This document shows, piece after piece, positions 38,001-50,940 of a stretch of DNA of 64,000 nt. Both the position numbers and the translations under genes were made by a program. Numbering within the stretch: position 1 is the first letter of the stretch; each line of letters starts with the position of its first letter. The stretch spans positions 24,914,673 through 24,978,672 of the forward strand of contig NC_080056.1 of NCBI RefSeq assembly GCF_026212465.1. Reading direction: 5' to 3'. The notes under the pieces are model-generated. The model ran no database searches. It worked only from the letters and a program-made list of their open reading frames with translations, and had not been told where the DNA came from. The stretch is from Amaranthus tricolor (lineage: Eukaryota; Streptophyta; Magnoliopsida; Caryophyllales; Amaranthaceae).

Positions 38001-41000
38001 GGCAGTTGTCATTAATGGTATTCTGTGCTAACGGACGCAAACTCAATGGTACATGGTGAATTAAAACATTTCGTGTGGTATATGGTGAATTTCGAAGAAA
38101 CTCAGTGGTATATCATGAAATATCCGTAAAAACAAAGTTATAAATAAAATTTAATGTGTAAAAATTTAATAATGAATGTATAAAGACATAAAGGTTAATT
38201 TTACATTGTCCTTAAGAATTTCATTAAATAAAAGAGGTTATCACCTAAGTTAATCAAAGTCAAAGTCAAAGTCAAATTGTAGTAATAAAAATGTGATGTA
38301 TGTAACACCCCTGAATTTTCAACCCCTTGTACGAAACCAAAACCGTTAAGGATGGGAGGAAATTCGGGTGTTACATAAAAGAAAAGGAAAAGAATTTAGA
38401 TAAATGTTAAATAGTCTGTAATACCTTGAGGATCAATTTTTTGAAGAAATACGTTGTGTTTTGGGAAGTTTAGCCTAACAATGGCGCCAGTTGAATGCGT
38501 AAGGGCATACTGGTAATTTACCGCAAACGGCACACTGACGGTAGTTGTCATTAATGGTATTCTGTGCTAACGGACGCAAACACAATGGTACATGGTGAAT
38601 TAAAACATTTCGTGTGGTATATGGTGAATTTCGAAGAAACTCAGTGGTATATCACGAAATATCCGTAAAAACAAAGTTATCAATAAAATTTAATGTGTAA
38701 AAATTTAATAATGAATGTATAAAGACATAAAGGTTAATTTTACATTGTGATTAAGAATTTTATTAAATAAAAGAGGTTATCACCTAAATGAATCAAAGTC
38801 AAAGTCAAAGTCAAATTGTAGTAAAAAAATGTGATGTATGTAACACCCCTGAATTTTCAACCCCTTGTACGAAACCAAAACCGTTAAGGATGGGAGGAAA
38901 TTCGGGTGTTACATAAAAGAAAAGGAAAAGAATTTAGATAAACGTTAAATAGTCTGTAATACCTTGAGGATCAATTTTTTGAAGAAATACGTTGTGTTTG
39001 GGGAAGTTAAGCCTAACAATGGCGCCAGTTGAATGCGTAAGGGCATACTGGTAATTTACCGCAAACGGCACACTGACGGCAGTTGTCATTAATGGTATTG
39101 TGTGCTAACGGACGCAAACTCAATGGTACATGGTGAATTAAAACATTTCATGTGGTATATGGTGAATTTCGAAAAAACTCAGTGGTATATCATGAAATAT
39201 CCGAAAAAACAAAGTTATAAATAAAATTTAATGTGTAAAAATTTAATAATGAATGTATAAAGACATAAAGGTTAATTTTACATTGTGATTAAGAATTTTA
39301 TTAAATAAAAGAGGTTATCACCTAAGTTAATCAAAGTCAAAGTCAAAGTCAAATTGTAGTAATAAAAATGTGATGTATGTAACACCCCTGAATTTTCAAC
39401 CCCTTGTACGAAACCAAAACCGTTAAGGATGGGATGAAATTCGGGTGTTACATAAAAGAAAAGGAAAAGAATTTAGATAAACGTTATATAGTCTGTAATA
39501 CCTTGAGGATCAATTTTTTGAAGAAATACGTTGTGTTTGGGGAAGTTAAGCCTAACAATGGCGCCAGTTGAATGCGTAAGGGCATACTGGTAATTTACCG
39601 CAAACGGCACACTGACGGCAGTTGTCATTAATGGTATTCTGTGCTAACGGACGCAAACTCAATGGTACATGGTGAATTAAAACATTTCGTGTGGTATATG
39701 GTGAATTTCGAAGAAACTCAGTGGTATATCATGAAATATCCAAAAAAACAAAGTTATAAATAAAATTTAATGTGTAAAAATTTAATAATGAATGTATAAA
39801 GACATAAAGGTTAATTTTACATTGTGATTAAGAATTTTATTAAATAAAAGAGGTTATCACCTAAGTTAATCAAAGTCAAAGTCAAAGTCAAATTGTAGTA
39901 ATAAAAATGTGATGTATGTAACACCCCTGAATTTTCAACCCCTTGTACGAAACCAAAACCGTTAAGGATGGGAGGAAATTCGGGTGTTACATAAAAGAAA
40001 AGGAAAAGAATTTAGATAAACGTTAAATAGTCTGTAATACCTTGAGGATCAATTTTTTGAAGAAATACGTTGTGTTTGGGGAAGTTAAGCCTAACAATGG
40101 CGCCAGTTGAATGCGTAAGGGCATACTGGTAATTTACCGCAAACGGCACACTGACGGCCGTTGTCATTAATGGTATTGTGTGCTAACGGACGCAAACTCA
40201 ATCGTACATGGTGAATTAAAACATTTCGTGTGGTATATGGTGAATTTCGAAGAAACTCAGTGGTATATCATGAAATATCCGTAAAAACAAAGTTATAAAT
40301 AAAATTTAATGTGTAAAAATTTAATAATGAATGTATAAAGACATAAAGGTTAATTTTACATTGTGATTAAGAATTTTATTAAATAAAAGAGGTTATCACC
40401 TAAGTTAATCAAAGTCAAAGTCAAAGTCAAATTGTAGTAATTAAAATGTGATGTATGTAACACCCCTGAATTTTCAACCCCTTGTACGAAACCAAAACCG
40501 TTAAGGATGGGAGGAAATTCGGGTGTTACATAAAAGAAAAGGAAAAGAATTTAGATAAACTTTAAATAGTCTGTAATACCTTGAGGATCAATTTTTTGAA
40601 GAAATACGTTGTGTTTGGGGAAGTTTAGCCTAACAATGGCGCCAGTTGAATGCGTAAGGGCATACTGGTAATTTACCGCAAACGGCACAATGACGGCAGT
40701 TGTCATTAATGGTATTCTGTGCTAACGGACGCAAACTCAATGGTACATGGTGAATTAAAACATTTCATGTGGTATATGGTGAATTTCGAAGAAACTCAGT
40801 GGTATATCATGAAATATCCGTAAAAACAAAGTTATAAATAAAATTTAATGTGTAAAAATTTAATAATGAATGTATAAAGACATAAAGGTTAATTTTACAT
40901 TATGATTAAGAATTTTATTAAATAAAAGAGGTTATCACCTAAGTTAATCAAAGTCAAAGTCAAAGTCAAATTCTAGTAATAAAAATGTGATGTATGTAAC

Positions 41001-43950
41001 ACCACAGAATTTTCAACCCCTTGTACGAAACCAAAACCGTTATGGATGGGAGGAAATTCGGGTGTTACATAAAAGAAAAGGAAAAGAATATGGATAAACG
41101 TTAAATAGTCTTTGATACCTTGAGGATCAATTTTTTGAAGAAATACGTTGTGTTTGGGGAGGTTTAGCCTAACAATGGCGCCAGTTGAATACGTAAGGGC
41201 ATACTGGTAATTTACCGCAAACGGCACACTGACGGCAGTTGTCATTAATGGTATTCTGTGCCAACGGACGCAAACTCAATGGTACATGGTGAATTAAAAC
41301 ATTTCGTGTGGTATATGGTGAATTTCGAAGAAACTCAGTGGTATATAATGAAATATCCGTAAAAACAAAGTTATAAATAAAATTTAATGTGTAAAAATTT
41401 AATAATGAATGTATAAAGACATAAAGGTTAATTTTACATTGTGATTAAGAATTTTATTAAATAAAAGAGGTTATCACCTAAGTTAATCAAAGTAAAAGTC
41501 AAAGTCAAATTGTAGTAATAAAAATGTGATGTATGTAACACCCCTGAATTTTCAACCCCTTGTACGAAACCAAAACCGTTAAGGATGGGAGTAAATTCGG
41601 GTGTTACATAAAAGAAAAGGAAAAGAATATAGATAAACGTTAAATAGTATGTAATACCTTGAGGATCAATTTTTTGAAGAAATACGTTGTGTTTGGGGAA
41701 GTTTAGCCTAACAATGGCGCCAGTTGAATGCGTAAGGGCATACTGGTAATTTACCGCAAACGGCACACTGACGGCAGTTGTCATTAATGGTATTCTGTGC
41801 TAACGGACGCAAACTCAAAGGTACATGGTGAATTAAAACATTTCGTGTGGTATATGGTGAATTTCGAAGAAACTCAGTGGTATATAATGAAATATCCGTA
41901 AAAACAAAGTTATCAATAAAATTTAATGTGTAAAAATTTAATAATGAATGTATAAAGACATAAAGGTTAATTTTACATTATGATTAAGAATTTTATTAAA
42001 TAAAAGAGGTTATCACCTAAGTTAATCAAAGTCAAAGTCAAAGTCAAATTCTAGTAATAAAAATGTGATGTATGTAACACCACTGAATTTTCAACCCCTT
42101 GTACGAAACCAAAACCGTTATGGATGGGAGGAAATTCGGGTGTTACATAAAAGAAAAGGAAAAGAATATGGATAAACATTAAATAGTCTTTGATACCTTG
42201 AGGATCAATTTTTTGAAGAAATACGTTGTGTTTCGGGAGGTTTAGCCTAACAATGGCGCCAGTTGAATACGTAAGGGCATACTGGTAATTTACCGCAAAC
42301 GGCACACTGACGGCAGTTGTCATTAATGGTATTCTGTGCCAACGGACGCAAACTCAATGGTACATGGTGAATTAAAACATTTCGTGTGGTATATGGTGAA
42401 TTTCGAACAAACTCAGTGGTATATAATGAAATATCCGTAAAAACAAAGTTATAAATAAAATTTAATGTGTAAAAATTTAATAATGAATGTATAAAGACAT
42501 AAAGGTTAATTTTACATTGTGATGAAGAATTTTATTAAATAAAAGAGGTTATCACCTAAGTTAATCAAAGTCAAAGTCAAAGTCAAATTGTAGTAATAAA
42601 AATGTGATGTATGTAACACCCCTGAATTTTCAACCCCTTGTACGAAACCAAAACCGTTAAGGATGGGAGTAAATTCGGGTGTTACATAAAAGAAAAGGAA
42701 AAGAATATAGATAAACGTTAAATAGTATGTAATACCTTGAGGATCAATTTTTTGAAGAAATACGTTGTGTTTGGGGAAGTTTAGCCTAACAATGGCGCCA
42801 GTTGAATGCGTAAGGGCATACTGGTAATTTACCGCAAACGGCACACTGACGGCAGTTGTCATTAATGGTATTCTGTGCTAACGGACGCAAACTCAATGGT
42901 ACATGGTGAATTAAAACATTTCGTGTGGTATATGGTGAATTTCGAAGAAACTCAGTGGTATATAATGAAATATCCGTAAAAACAAAGTTATCAATAAAAT
43001 TTAATGTGTAAAAATTTAATAATGAATGTATAAAGACATAAAGGTTAATTTTACATTGTGATTAAGAATTTTATTAAATAAAAGAGGTTATCACCTAAGT
43101 TAATCAAAGTCAAAGTCAAAGTCAAATTGTAGTAATAAAAATGTGATGTATGTTACACCCCTGAATTTTCAACCCCTTGTACGAAACCAAAACCGTTAAG
43201 GATGGGAGGAAATTCGGGTGTTACATAAAAGAAAAGGAAAAGAATATAGATAAACGTTAAATAGTATGTAATACCTTGAGGATCAATTTTTTGAAGAAAT
43301 ACGTTGTGTTTGGGGAAGTTTAGCCTAACAATGGCGCCAGTTGAATGCGTAAGGGCATACTGGTAATTTACCGCAAACGGCACACTGACGGCAGTTGTCA
43401 TTAATGGTATTCTGTGCTAATGGACGCAAACTCAATGGTACATGGTGAATTAAAACATTTCGTGTGGTATATGGTGAATTTCGAAGAAACTCAGTGGTAT
43501 ATCATGAAATATCCGTAAAAACAAAGTTATAAATAAAATTTAATGTGTAAAAATTTAATAATGAATGTATAAAGACATAAAGGTTAATTTTACATTGTGA
43601 TTAAGAATTTTATTAAATAAAAGAGGTTATCACCTAAGTTAATCAAAGTCAAAGTCAAAGTCAAATTGTAGTAATAAAAATGTGATGTATGTAACACCCC
43701 TGAATTTTCAACCCCTTGTACGAAACCAAAACCGTTAAGGATGGGAGGAAATTCGGGTGTTACATAAAAAGAAAAAGAATTTAGATAAACGTTAAATAGT
43801 CTGTAATACCTTGAGGATCAATTTTTTGAAGAAATACGTTGTGTTTGGGGAAGTTAAGCCTAACAATGGCACCAGTTGAATGCGTAAGGGCATACTGGTA
43901 ATTTACCGCAAACGGCACGCTGACGGCAGTTGTCATTAATGGTATTCTGT
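32100..43950. repeat. Tandem pair of 11-unit blocks (5,924 bp) within the array
   Basis: Private variants recur at exactly 5,924 bp: TGTGTTTTGG at 32531 and 38455, TAAATGAATC at 32861 and 38785, CAATCGTACATGG at 34277 and 40201, and a short deletion near 37843 and 43767. This marks a recent duplication of about 32.1-38.0 kb into 38.0-43.9 kb. End points are approximate. Confidence 0.85.
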
Positions 43951-46900
43951 GCTAACGGACGCAAACTCAATGGTACATGGTGAATTAAAACATTTTGTGT
44001 GGTATATGGTGAATTTCGAAGAAACTCAGTGGTATATAATGAAATATCCGTAAAAACAAAGTTATCAATAATATTTAATGTGTAAAAATTTAATAATGAA
44101 TGTATAAAGACATAAAGGTTAATTTTACATTGTGATTAAGAATTTTATTAAATAAAAGAGGTTATCACCTAAGTTAATCAAAGTCAAAGTCAAAGTCAAA
44201 TTGTAGTAATAAAAATGTGATGTATGTAACACCCCTGAATTTTCAACCTCTTGTACGAAACCAAAACCGTTAAGGATTGGAGGAAATTTGGGTGTTACAT
44301 AAAAGAAAAGGAAAAGAATTTAGATAAACGTTAAATAGTCTGTAATACCTTGAGGATCAATTTTTTGAATAAATACGTTGTGTTTGGGGAGGTTTAGCCG
44401 AACAATGGCGCCAGTTGAATGCGTAAGGGCATACTGGTAATTTACCGCAAACGGCACACGGACGGCAGTTGTCATTAATGGTATTCTGTGCTAACGGACG
44501 CAAACTCAATGGTATATGGTGAATTAAAACATTTCATGTGGTATATGGTGAATTTCGAACCAACTCAGTGGTATATAATGAAATATCCGTAAAAACAAAG
44601 TTATCAATAAAATTTAATGTGTAAAAATTTAATAATGAATGTATAAAGACATAAAGGTTAATTTTACATTGTGATTAAGAATTTTATTAAATAAAAGAGG
44701 TTATCACCTAAGTTAATCAAAGTCAAAGTCAAAGTCAAATTGTAGTAATAAAAATGTGATGTATGTAACACCCCTGAATTTTCAACCCCTTGTACGAAAC
44801 CAAAACCGTTAAGGATGAGAGAAAATTCGGGTGTTACATAAAAGAAAAGGAAAAGAATTTAGATAAACGTTAAATAGTCTGTAATACCTTGAGGATCAAT
44901 TTTTTGAAGAAATACGTTGTGTTTGGGGAAGTTTAGCCTAACAATGGCGCCAGTTGAATGCGTAAGGGCATACTTGTAATTTACCGCAAACGGCACACTG
45001 ACGGCAGTTATCATTAATGGTATTCTGTGCTAACGGACGCAAACTCAATGGTACATGGTGAATTAAAACATTTCGTGTGGTATATGGTGAATTTCGAAGA
45101 AACTCAGTGGTATATAATGAAATATCCGTAAAAACAAAGTTATCAATAATATTTAATGTGTAAAAATTTAATAATGAATGTATAAAGACATAAAGGTTAA
45201 TTTTACATTGTGATTAAGAATTTTATTAAATAAAAGAGGTTATCACCTAAGTTAATCAAAGTCAAAGTCAAAGTCAAATTGTAGTAATAAAAATGTGATG
45301 TATGTAACACCCCTGAATTTTCAACCCCTTGTACGAAACCAAAACCGTTAAGGATGGGAGTAAATTCGGGTGTTACATAAAAGAAAAGGAAAAGAATATA
45401 GATAAACGTTAAATAGTATGTAATACCTTGAGGATCAATTTTTTGAAGAAATACGTTGTGTTTGGGGAAGTTTAGCCTAACAATGGCGCCAGTTGAATGC
45501 GTAAGGGCATACTGGTAATTTACCGCAAACGGCACACTGACGGCAGTTGTCATTAATGGTATTCTGTGCTAACGGACGCAAACTCAATGGTACATGGTGA
45601 ATTAAAACATTTCGTGTGGTATATGGTGAATTTCGAAGAAACTCAGTGGTATATAATGAAATATCCGTAAAAACAAAGTTATCAATAAAATTTAATGTGT
45701 AAAAATTTAATAATGAATGTATAAAGACATAAAGGTTAATTTTACATTGTGATTAAGAATTTTATTAAATAAAAGAGGTTATCACCTAAGTTAATCAAAG
45801 TCAAAGTCAAAGTCAAATTGTAGTAATAAAAATGTGATGTATGTTACACCCCTGAATTTTCAACCCCTTGTACGAAACCAAAACCGTTAAGGATGGGAGG
45901 AAATTCGGGTGTTACATAAAAGAAAAGGAAAAGAATATAGATAAACGTTAAATAGTATGTAATACCTTGAGGATCAATTTTTTGAAGAAATACGTTGTGT
46001 TTGGGGAAGTTTAGCCTAACAATGGCGCCAGTTGAATGCGTAAGGGCATACTGGTAATTTACCGCAAACGGCACACTGACGGCAGTTGTCATTAATGGTA
46101 TTCTGTGCTAATGGACGCAAACTCAATGGTACATGGTGAATTAAAACATTTCGTGTGGTATATGGTGAATTTCGAAGAAACTCAGTGGTATATCATGAAA
46201 TATCCGTAAAAACAAAGTTATAAATAAAATTTAATGTGTAAAAATTTAATAATGAATGTATAAAGACATAAAGGTTAATTTTACATTGTGATTAAGAATT
46301 TTATTAAATAAAAGAGGTTATCACCTAAGTTAATCAAAGTCAAAGTCAAAGTCAAATTGTAGTAATAAAAATGTGATGTATGTAACACCCCTGAATTTTC
46401 AACCCCTTGTACGAAACCAAAACCGTTAAGGATGGGAGGAAATTCGGGTGTTACATAAAAAGAAAAAGAATTTAGATAAACGTTAAATAGTCTGTAATAC
46501 CTTGAGGATCAATTTTTTGAAGAAATACGTTGTGTTTGGGGAAGTTAAGCCTAACAATGGCACCAGTTGAATGCGTAAGGGCATACTGGTAATTTACCGC
46601 AAACGGCACGCTGACGGCAGTTGTCATTAATGGTATTCTGTGCTAACGGACGCAAACTCAATGGTACATGGTGAATTAAAACATTTTGTGTGGTATATGG
46701 TGAATTTCGAAGAAACTCAGTGGTATATAATGAAATATCCGTAAAAACAAAGTTATCAATAATATTTAATGTGTAAAAATTTAATAATGAATGTATAAAG
46801 ACATAAAGGTTAATTTTACATTGTGATTAAGAATTTTATTAAATAAAAGAGGTTATCACCTAAGTTAATCAAAGTCAAAGTCAAAGTCAAATTGTAGTAA

Positions 46901-47900
46901 TAAAAATGTGATGTATGTAACACCCCTGAATTTTCAACCTCTTGTACGAAACCAAAACCGTTAAGGATTGGAGGAAATTCGGGTGTTACATAAAAGAAAA
47001 GGAAAAGAATTTAGATAAACGTTAAATAGTCTGTAATACCTTGAGGATCAATTTTTTGAAGAAATACGTTGTGTTTGGGGAGGTTTAGCCGAACAATGGC
47101 GCCAGTTGAATGCGTAAGGGCATACTGGTAATTTACCGCAAACGGCACACGGACGGCAGTTGTCATTAATGGTATTCTGTGCTAACGGACGCAAACTCAA
47201 TGGTATATGGTGAATTAAAACATTTCATGTGGTATATGGTGAATTTCGAACAAACTCAGTGGTATATAATGAAATATCCGTAAAAACAAAGTTATCAATA
47301 AAATTTAATGTGTAAAAATTTAATAATGAATGTATAAAGACATAAAGGTTAATTTTACATTGTGATTAAGAATTTTATTAAATAAAAGAGGTTATCACCT
47401 AAGTTAATCAAAGTCAAAGTCAAAGTCAAATTGTAGTAATAAAAATGTGATGTACGTAACACCCCTGAATTTTCAACCCCTTGTACGAAACCAAAACCGT
47501 TAAGGATGAGAGAAAATTCGGGTGTTACATAAAAGAAAAGGAAAAGAATTTAGATAAACGTTAAATAGTCTGTAATACCTTGAGGATCAATTTTTTGAAG
47601 AAATACGTTGTGTTTGGGGAAGTTTAGCCTAACAATGGCGCCAGTTGAATGCGTAAGGGCATACTTGTAATTTACCGCAAACGGCACACTGACGGCAGTT
47701 ATCATTAATGGTATTCTGTGCTAACGGACGCAAACTCAATGGTACATGGTGAATTAAAACATTTCGTGTGGTATATGGTGAATTTCGAAGAAACTCAGTG
47801 GTATATAATGAAATATCCGTAAAAACAAAGTTATCAATAATATTTAATGTGTAAAAATTTAATAATGAATGTATAAAGACATAAAGGTTAATTTTACATT
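42500..47900. repeat. Tandem pair of 5-unit blocks (2,691 bp) within the array
   Basis: CAATGGCACC at 43864 and 46555, ATACTTGTAAT at 44970 and 47661, and the short deletion near 43767 and 46458 are all 2,691 bp apart. It overlaps the right end of the 11-unit pair, so it is a later event. Confidence 0.82.
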
Positions 47901-50562
47901 GTGATTAAGAATTTTATTAAATAAAAGAGGTTATCACCTAAGTTAATCAAAGTCAAAGTCAAAGTCAAATTGTAGTAATAAAAATGTGATGTATGTAACA
48001 CCCCTGAATTTTCAACCCCTTGTACGAAACCAAAACCGTTAAGGATGGAAGGAAATTCGGGTGTTACATAAAAGAAAAGGAAAAGAATTTAGATAAACGT
48101 TAAATAGTCTGTAATACCATGAGGATCAATTTTTTGAAGAAATACGTTGTGTTTGGGCATGTTTAGCCTAACAATGGCGCCAGTTGACTGCGTAAGGGCA
48201 TACTGGTAATTTACCGCAAACGGCACACTGACGGCAGTTGTCATTAATGGTATTCTGTGCTAACGGACGCAAACTCAATGGTACATGGTGAATTAAAACA
48301 TTTCGTGTGGTATATGGTGAATTTCGAAGAAACTCAGTGGTATATAATGAAATATCCGTAAAAACAAAGTTATCAATAATATTTAATGTGTAAAAATTTA
48401 ATAATGAATGTATAAAGACATAAAGGTTAATTTTACATTGTGATTAAGAATTTTATTAAATAAAAGAGGTTATCACCTAAGTTAATCAAAGTCAAAGTCA
48501 AAGTCAAATTGTAGTAATAAAAATGTGATGTATGTAACACCCCTGAATTTTCAACCCCTTGTACGAAACCAAAACCGTTAAGGATGGAAGGAAATTCGGG
48601 TGTTACATAAAAGAAAAGGAAAAGAATTTAGATAAACGTTAAATAGTCTGTAATACCATGAGGATCAATTTTTTGAAGAAATACGTTGTGTTTGGGCATG
48701 TTTAGCCTAACAATGGCGCCAGTTGAATGCGTAAGGGCATACTGGTAATTTACCGTAAACGGCACACTGACGGCAGTTGTCATTAATGGTATTCTGTGCT
48801 AACGGACGCAAACTCAATGGTACATGGTGAATTAAAACATTTCGTGTGGTATATGGTGAATTTCGAAGAAACTCAGTGGTATATCATGAAATATCCGTAA
48901 AAACAAAGTTATCAATAAAATTTAATGTGTAAAAATTTAATAATGAATGTATAAAGACATAAAGGTTAATTTTACATTGTGATTAAGAATTTTATTAAAT
49001 AAAAGAGGTTATCAGCTAAGTTAATCAAAGTCAAAGTCAAAGTCAAATTCTAGTAATAAAAATGTGATGTATGTAACACCCCTGAATTTTCAACCCCTTG
49101 TACGAAACCAAAACCGTTAAGGATGGGAGGAAATTCGGGTGTTACATAAAAGAAAAGAAAAAGAATTTAGATAAACGTTAAATAGTCTGTAATACCTTGA
49201 GGATCAATTTTTTGAAGAAATACGTTGTGTTTGGGGAAGTTAAGCCTAACAATGGCGCCAGTTGAATGCGTAAGGGCATACTGGTAATTTACCACAAACG
49301 GCACGCTGACGGCAGTTGTCATTAATGGTATTCTGTGCTAACGGACGCAAACTCAATGGTACATGGTGAATTAAAACATTTCGTGTGGTATATGGTGAAT
49401 TTTGAAGAAACTCAGTGGTATATCATGAAATATCCGTAAAAACAAAGTTATCAATAAAATTTAATGTGTAAAAATTTAATAATGAATGTATAAAGACATA
49501 AAGGTTAATTTTACATTGTGATTAAGAATTTTATTAAATAAAAGAGGTTATCACCTAAGTTAATCAAAGTCAAAGTCAAAGTCAAATTGTAGTAATAAAA
49601 ATGTGATGTATGTAACACCCCTGAATTTTCAACCCCTTGTACGAAACCAAAACCGTTAAGGATGGGAGGAAATTCGGGTGTTACATAAAAGAAAAGGAAA
49701 AGAATTTAGATAAACGTTAAATAGTCTGTAATACCTTGAGGATCAATTTTTTGAAGAAATACGTTGTGTTTGGGGAAGTTAAGCCTAACAATGGCGCCAG
49801 TTGAATGCGTAAGGGCATACTGGTAATTTACCGCAAACGGCACACTGACGGCAGTTGTCATTAATGGTATTCTGTGCTAACGGACGCAAACTCAATGGTA
49901 CATGGTGAATTAAAACATTTCGTGTGGTATATGGTGAATTAAAAAGAAACTCAGTGGTATATCATGAAATATCCGTAAAAATAAAGTTATAAATAAAATT
50001 TAATGTGTAAATATTTAATAATGAATGTATAAAGACATAAAGGTTAATTTTACATTATGATTAAGAATTTTATTAAATAAAAGAGGTTATCACCTAAGTT
50101 AATCAAAGTCAAAGTCAAAGTCAAATTGTAGTAATAAAAATGTGATGTATGTAATACCCCTGAATTTTCAACCCCTTGTACGAAACCAAAACCGTTAAGG
50201 ATGGGAGGAAATTCGGGTGTTACATAAAAGAAAAGGAAAAGAATTTAGATAAACGTTAAATAGTCTGTAATACCTTGAGGATCAATTTTTTGAAGAAATA
50301 CGTTGTGTTTGGGGAAGTTAAGCCTAACAATGGCGCCAGTTGAATGCGTAAGGGCATACTGGTAATTTACCGCAAACGGCACACTGACGGCAGTTGTCAT
50401 TAATGGTATTCTTTGCTAACGGACGCAAACTCAATGGTACATGGTGAATTAAAACATTTCGTGTGGTATATGGTGAATTAAAAGAATTTAGGTAAGTGTG
50501 ATCATAGTCTGTAGTACCTTGAGGTAACTTAACTTAGGCATACTTCTCACTAGCATAAACTA

Positions 50563-50706
50563 TTCTATCAATAAGTAGATGTTCTATCAATAAGTAAACG
50601 TTTTATCAATGTGTAAGCTTGCTACCAAAGAATGAACCTTCTATCATTAAATAACTTTCGATCAACGAATAAGATTTCTATCACTGAATAGCTTTCTATC
50701 AGTGGA
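50563..50706. repeat. Degenerate ~19-bp tandem repeat, about seven copies
   Basis: TTCTATCAATAAGTA-type motifs recur with drift (TTTTATCAATGTGTA, TTCTATCATTAAATA, TTTCTATCACTGAATA and others) just after the array ends. Confidence 0.65.
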
Positions 50707-50735
50707 TCTTTTCTCTACTTCCTGGCATACTGACA

Positions 50736-50940
50736 CGGCCAAGGGCGTTATCGGTCACCCAGCGCCGATGGCAAAGTATGAGCTCATGCCCCCTCCAGCT
50801 TACCCTCCCGGGTCCTACCTTCGGGAAAAAATAACACACTGGGGTACTAAACCAGTGAAGAGGCCACCATATTGGGGTTTGCAAGGCCTGCATGATAACA
50901 CCTCGGTCAAGGGGCGGTATCGGCCACCCGGCGCCCAATG
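50736..50940. repeat. GC-rich spaced direct repeat, 168 bp apart
   Basis: CGGCCAAGGGCGTTATCGG at 50736 recurs as CGGTCAAGGGGCGGTATCGG at 50904, each followed by a CACCC-GGCGCC-type stretch. The segment stands out as GC-rich within AT-rich DNA. Frames are open on both strands here, but no family is recognised. Confidence 0.5.

Larger units (their letters stand above)
10425..50479. repeat. Tandem array of about 74 units of ~538 bp derived from MULE end plus flank
   Basis: Unit starts (GATCAATTTTTT) were read at 10428, 10966, 11504, 12044, 12582, 13120, 13658, 14197 and on to 50280, averaging 538.5 bp, so about 74 periods plus a final partial unit. All units point the same way. Each unit has 235 bp equal to MULE 10428-10662, then 303 bp equal to the flank 10663-10965 (target duplication, AT-rich DNA, AGTCAA repeats, a 75-bp TGTAACACCC foldback, and the tail ending CCTTGAG). 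Units are very similar, with private variants that mark block duplications. No unit encodes a recognisable protein. Minus-strand frames of 82-116 codons occur in units that lost one stop and are not supported as genes. Confidence 0.97.

Noticed and set aside
35049..46092. Tandem family of small protein genes (82-116 codons) in the array
   Set aside because: The frames appear only where one stop is lost. They run from MULE terminus into AT-rich flank and have no domain or independent start context.
10425..50479. CRISPR array or bacterial repeat region
   Set aside because: Units are 538 bp, head-to-tail and nearly identical with no unique spacers, and the surroundings are plant transposons.
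10425..50479. Functional centromere satellite
   Set aside because: One local 40-kb array with its progenitor attached gives no evidence of centromere function, which would need CENH3 mapping.
7694..50479. Helitron origin of the array
   Set aside because: The junctions match MULE inverted repeats with a 9-bp duplication. No Rep/helicase gene or CTRR-hairpin end is seen.
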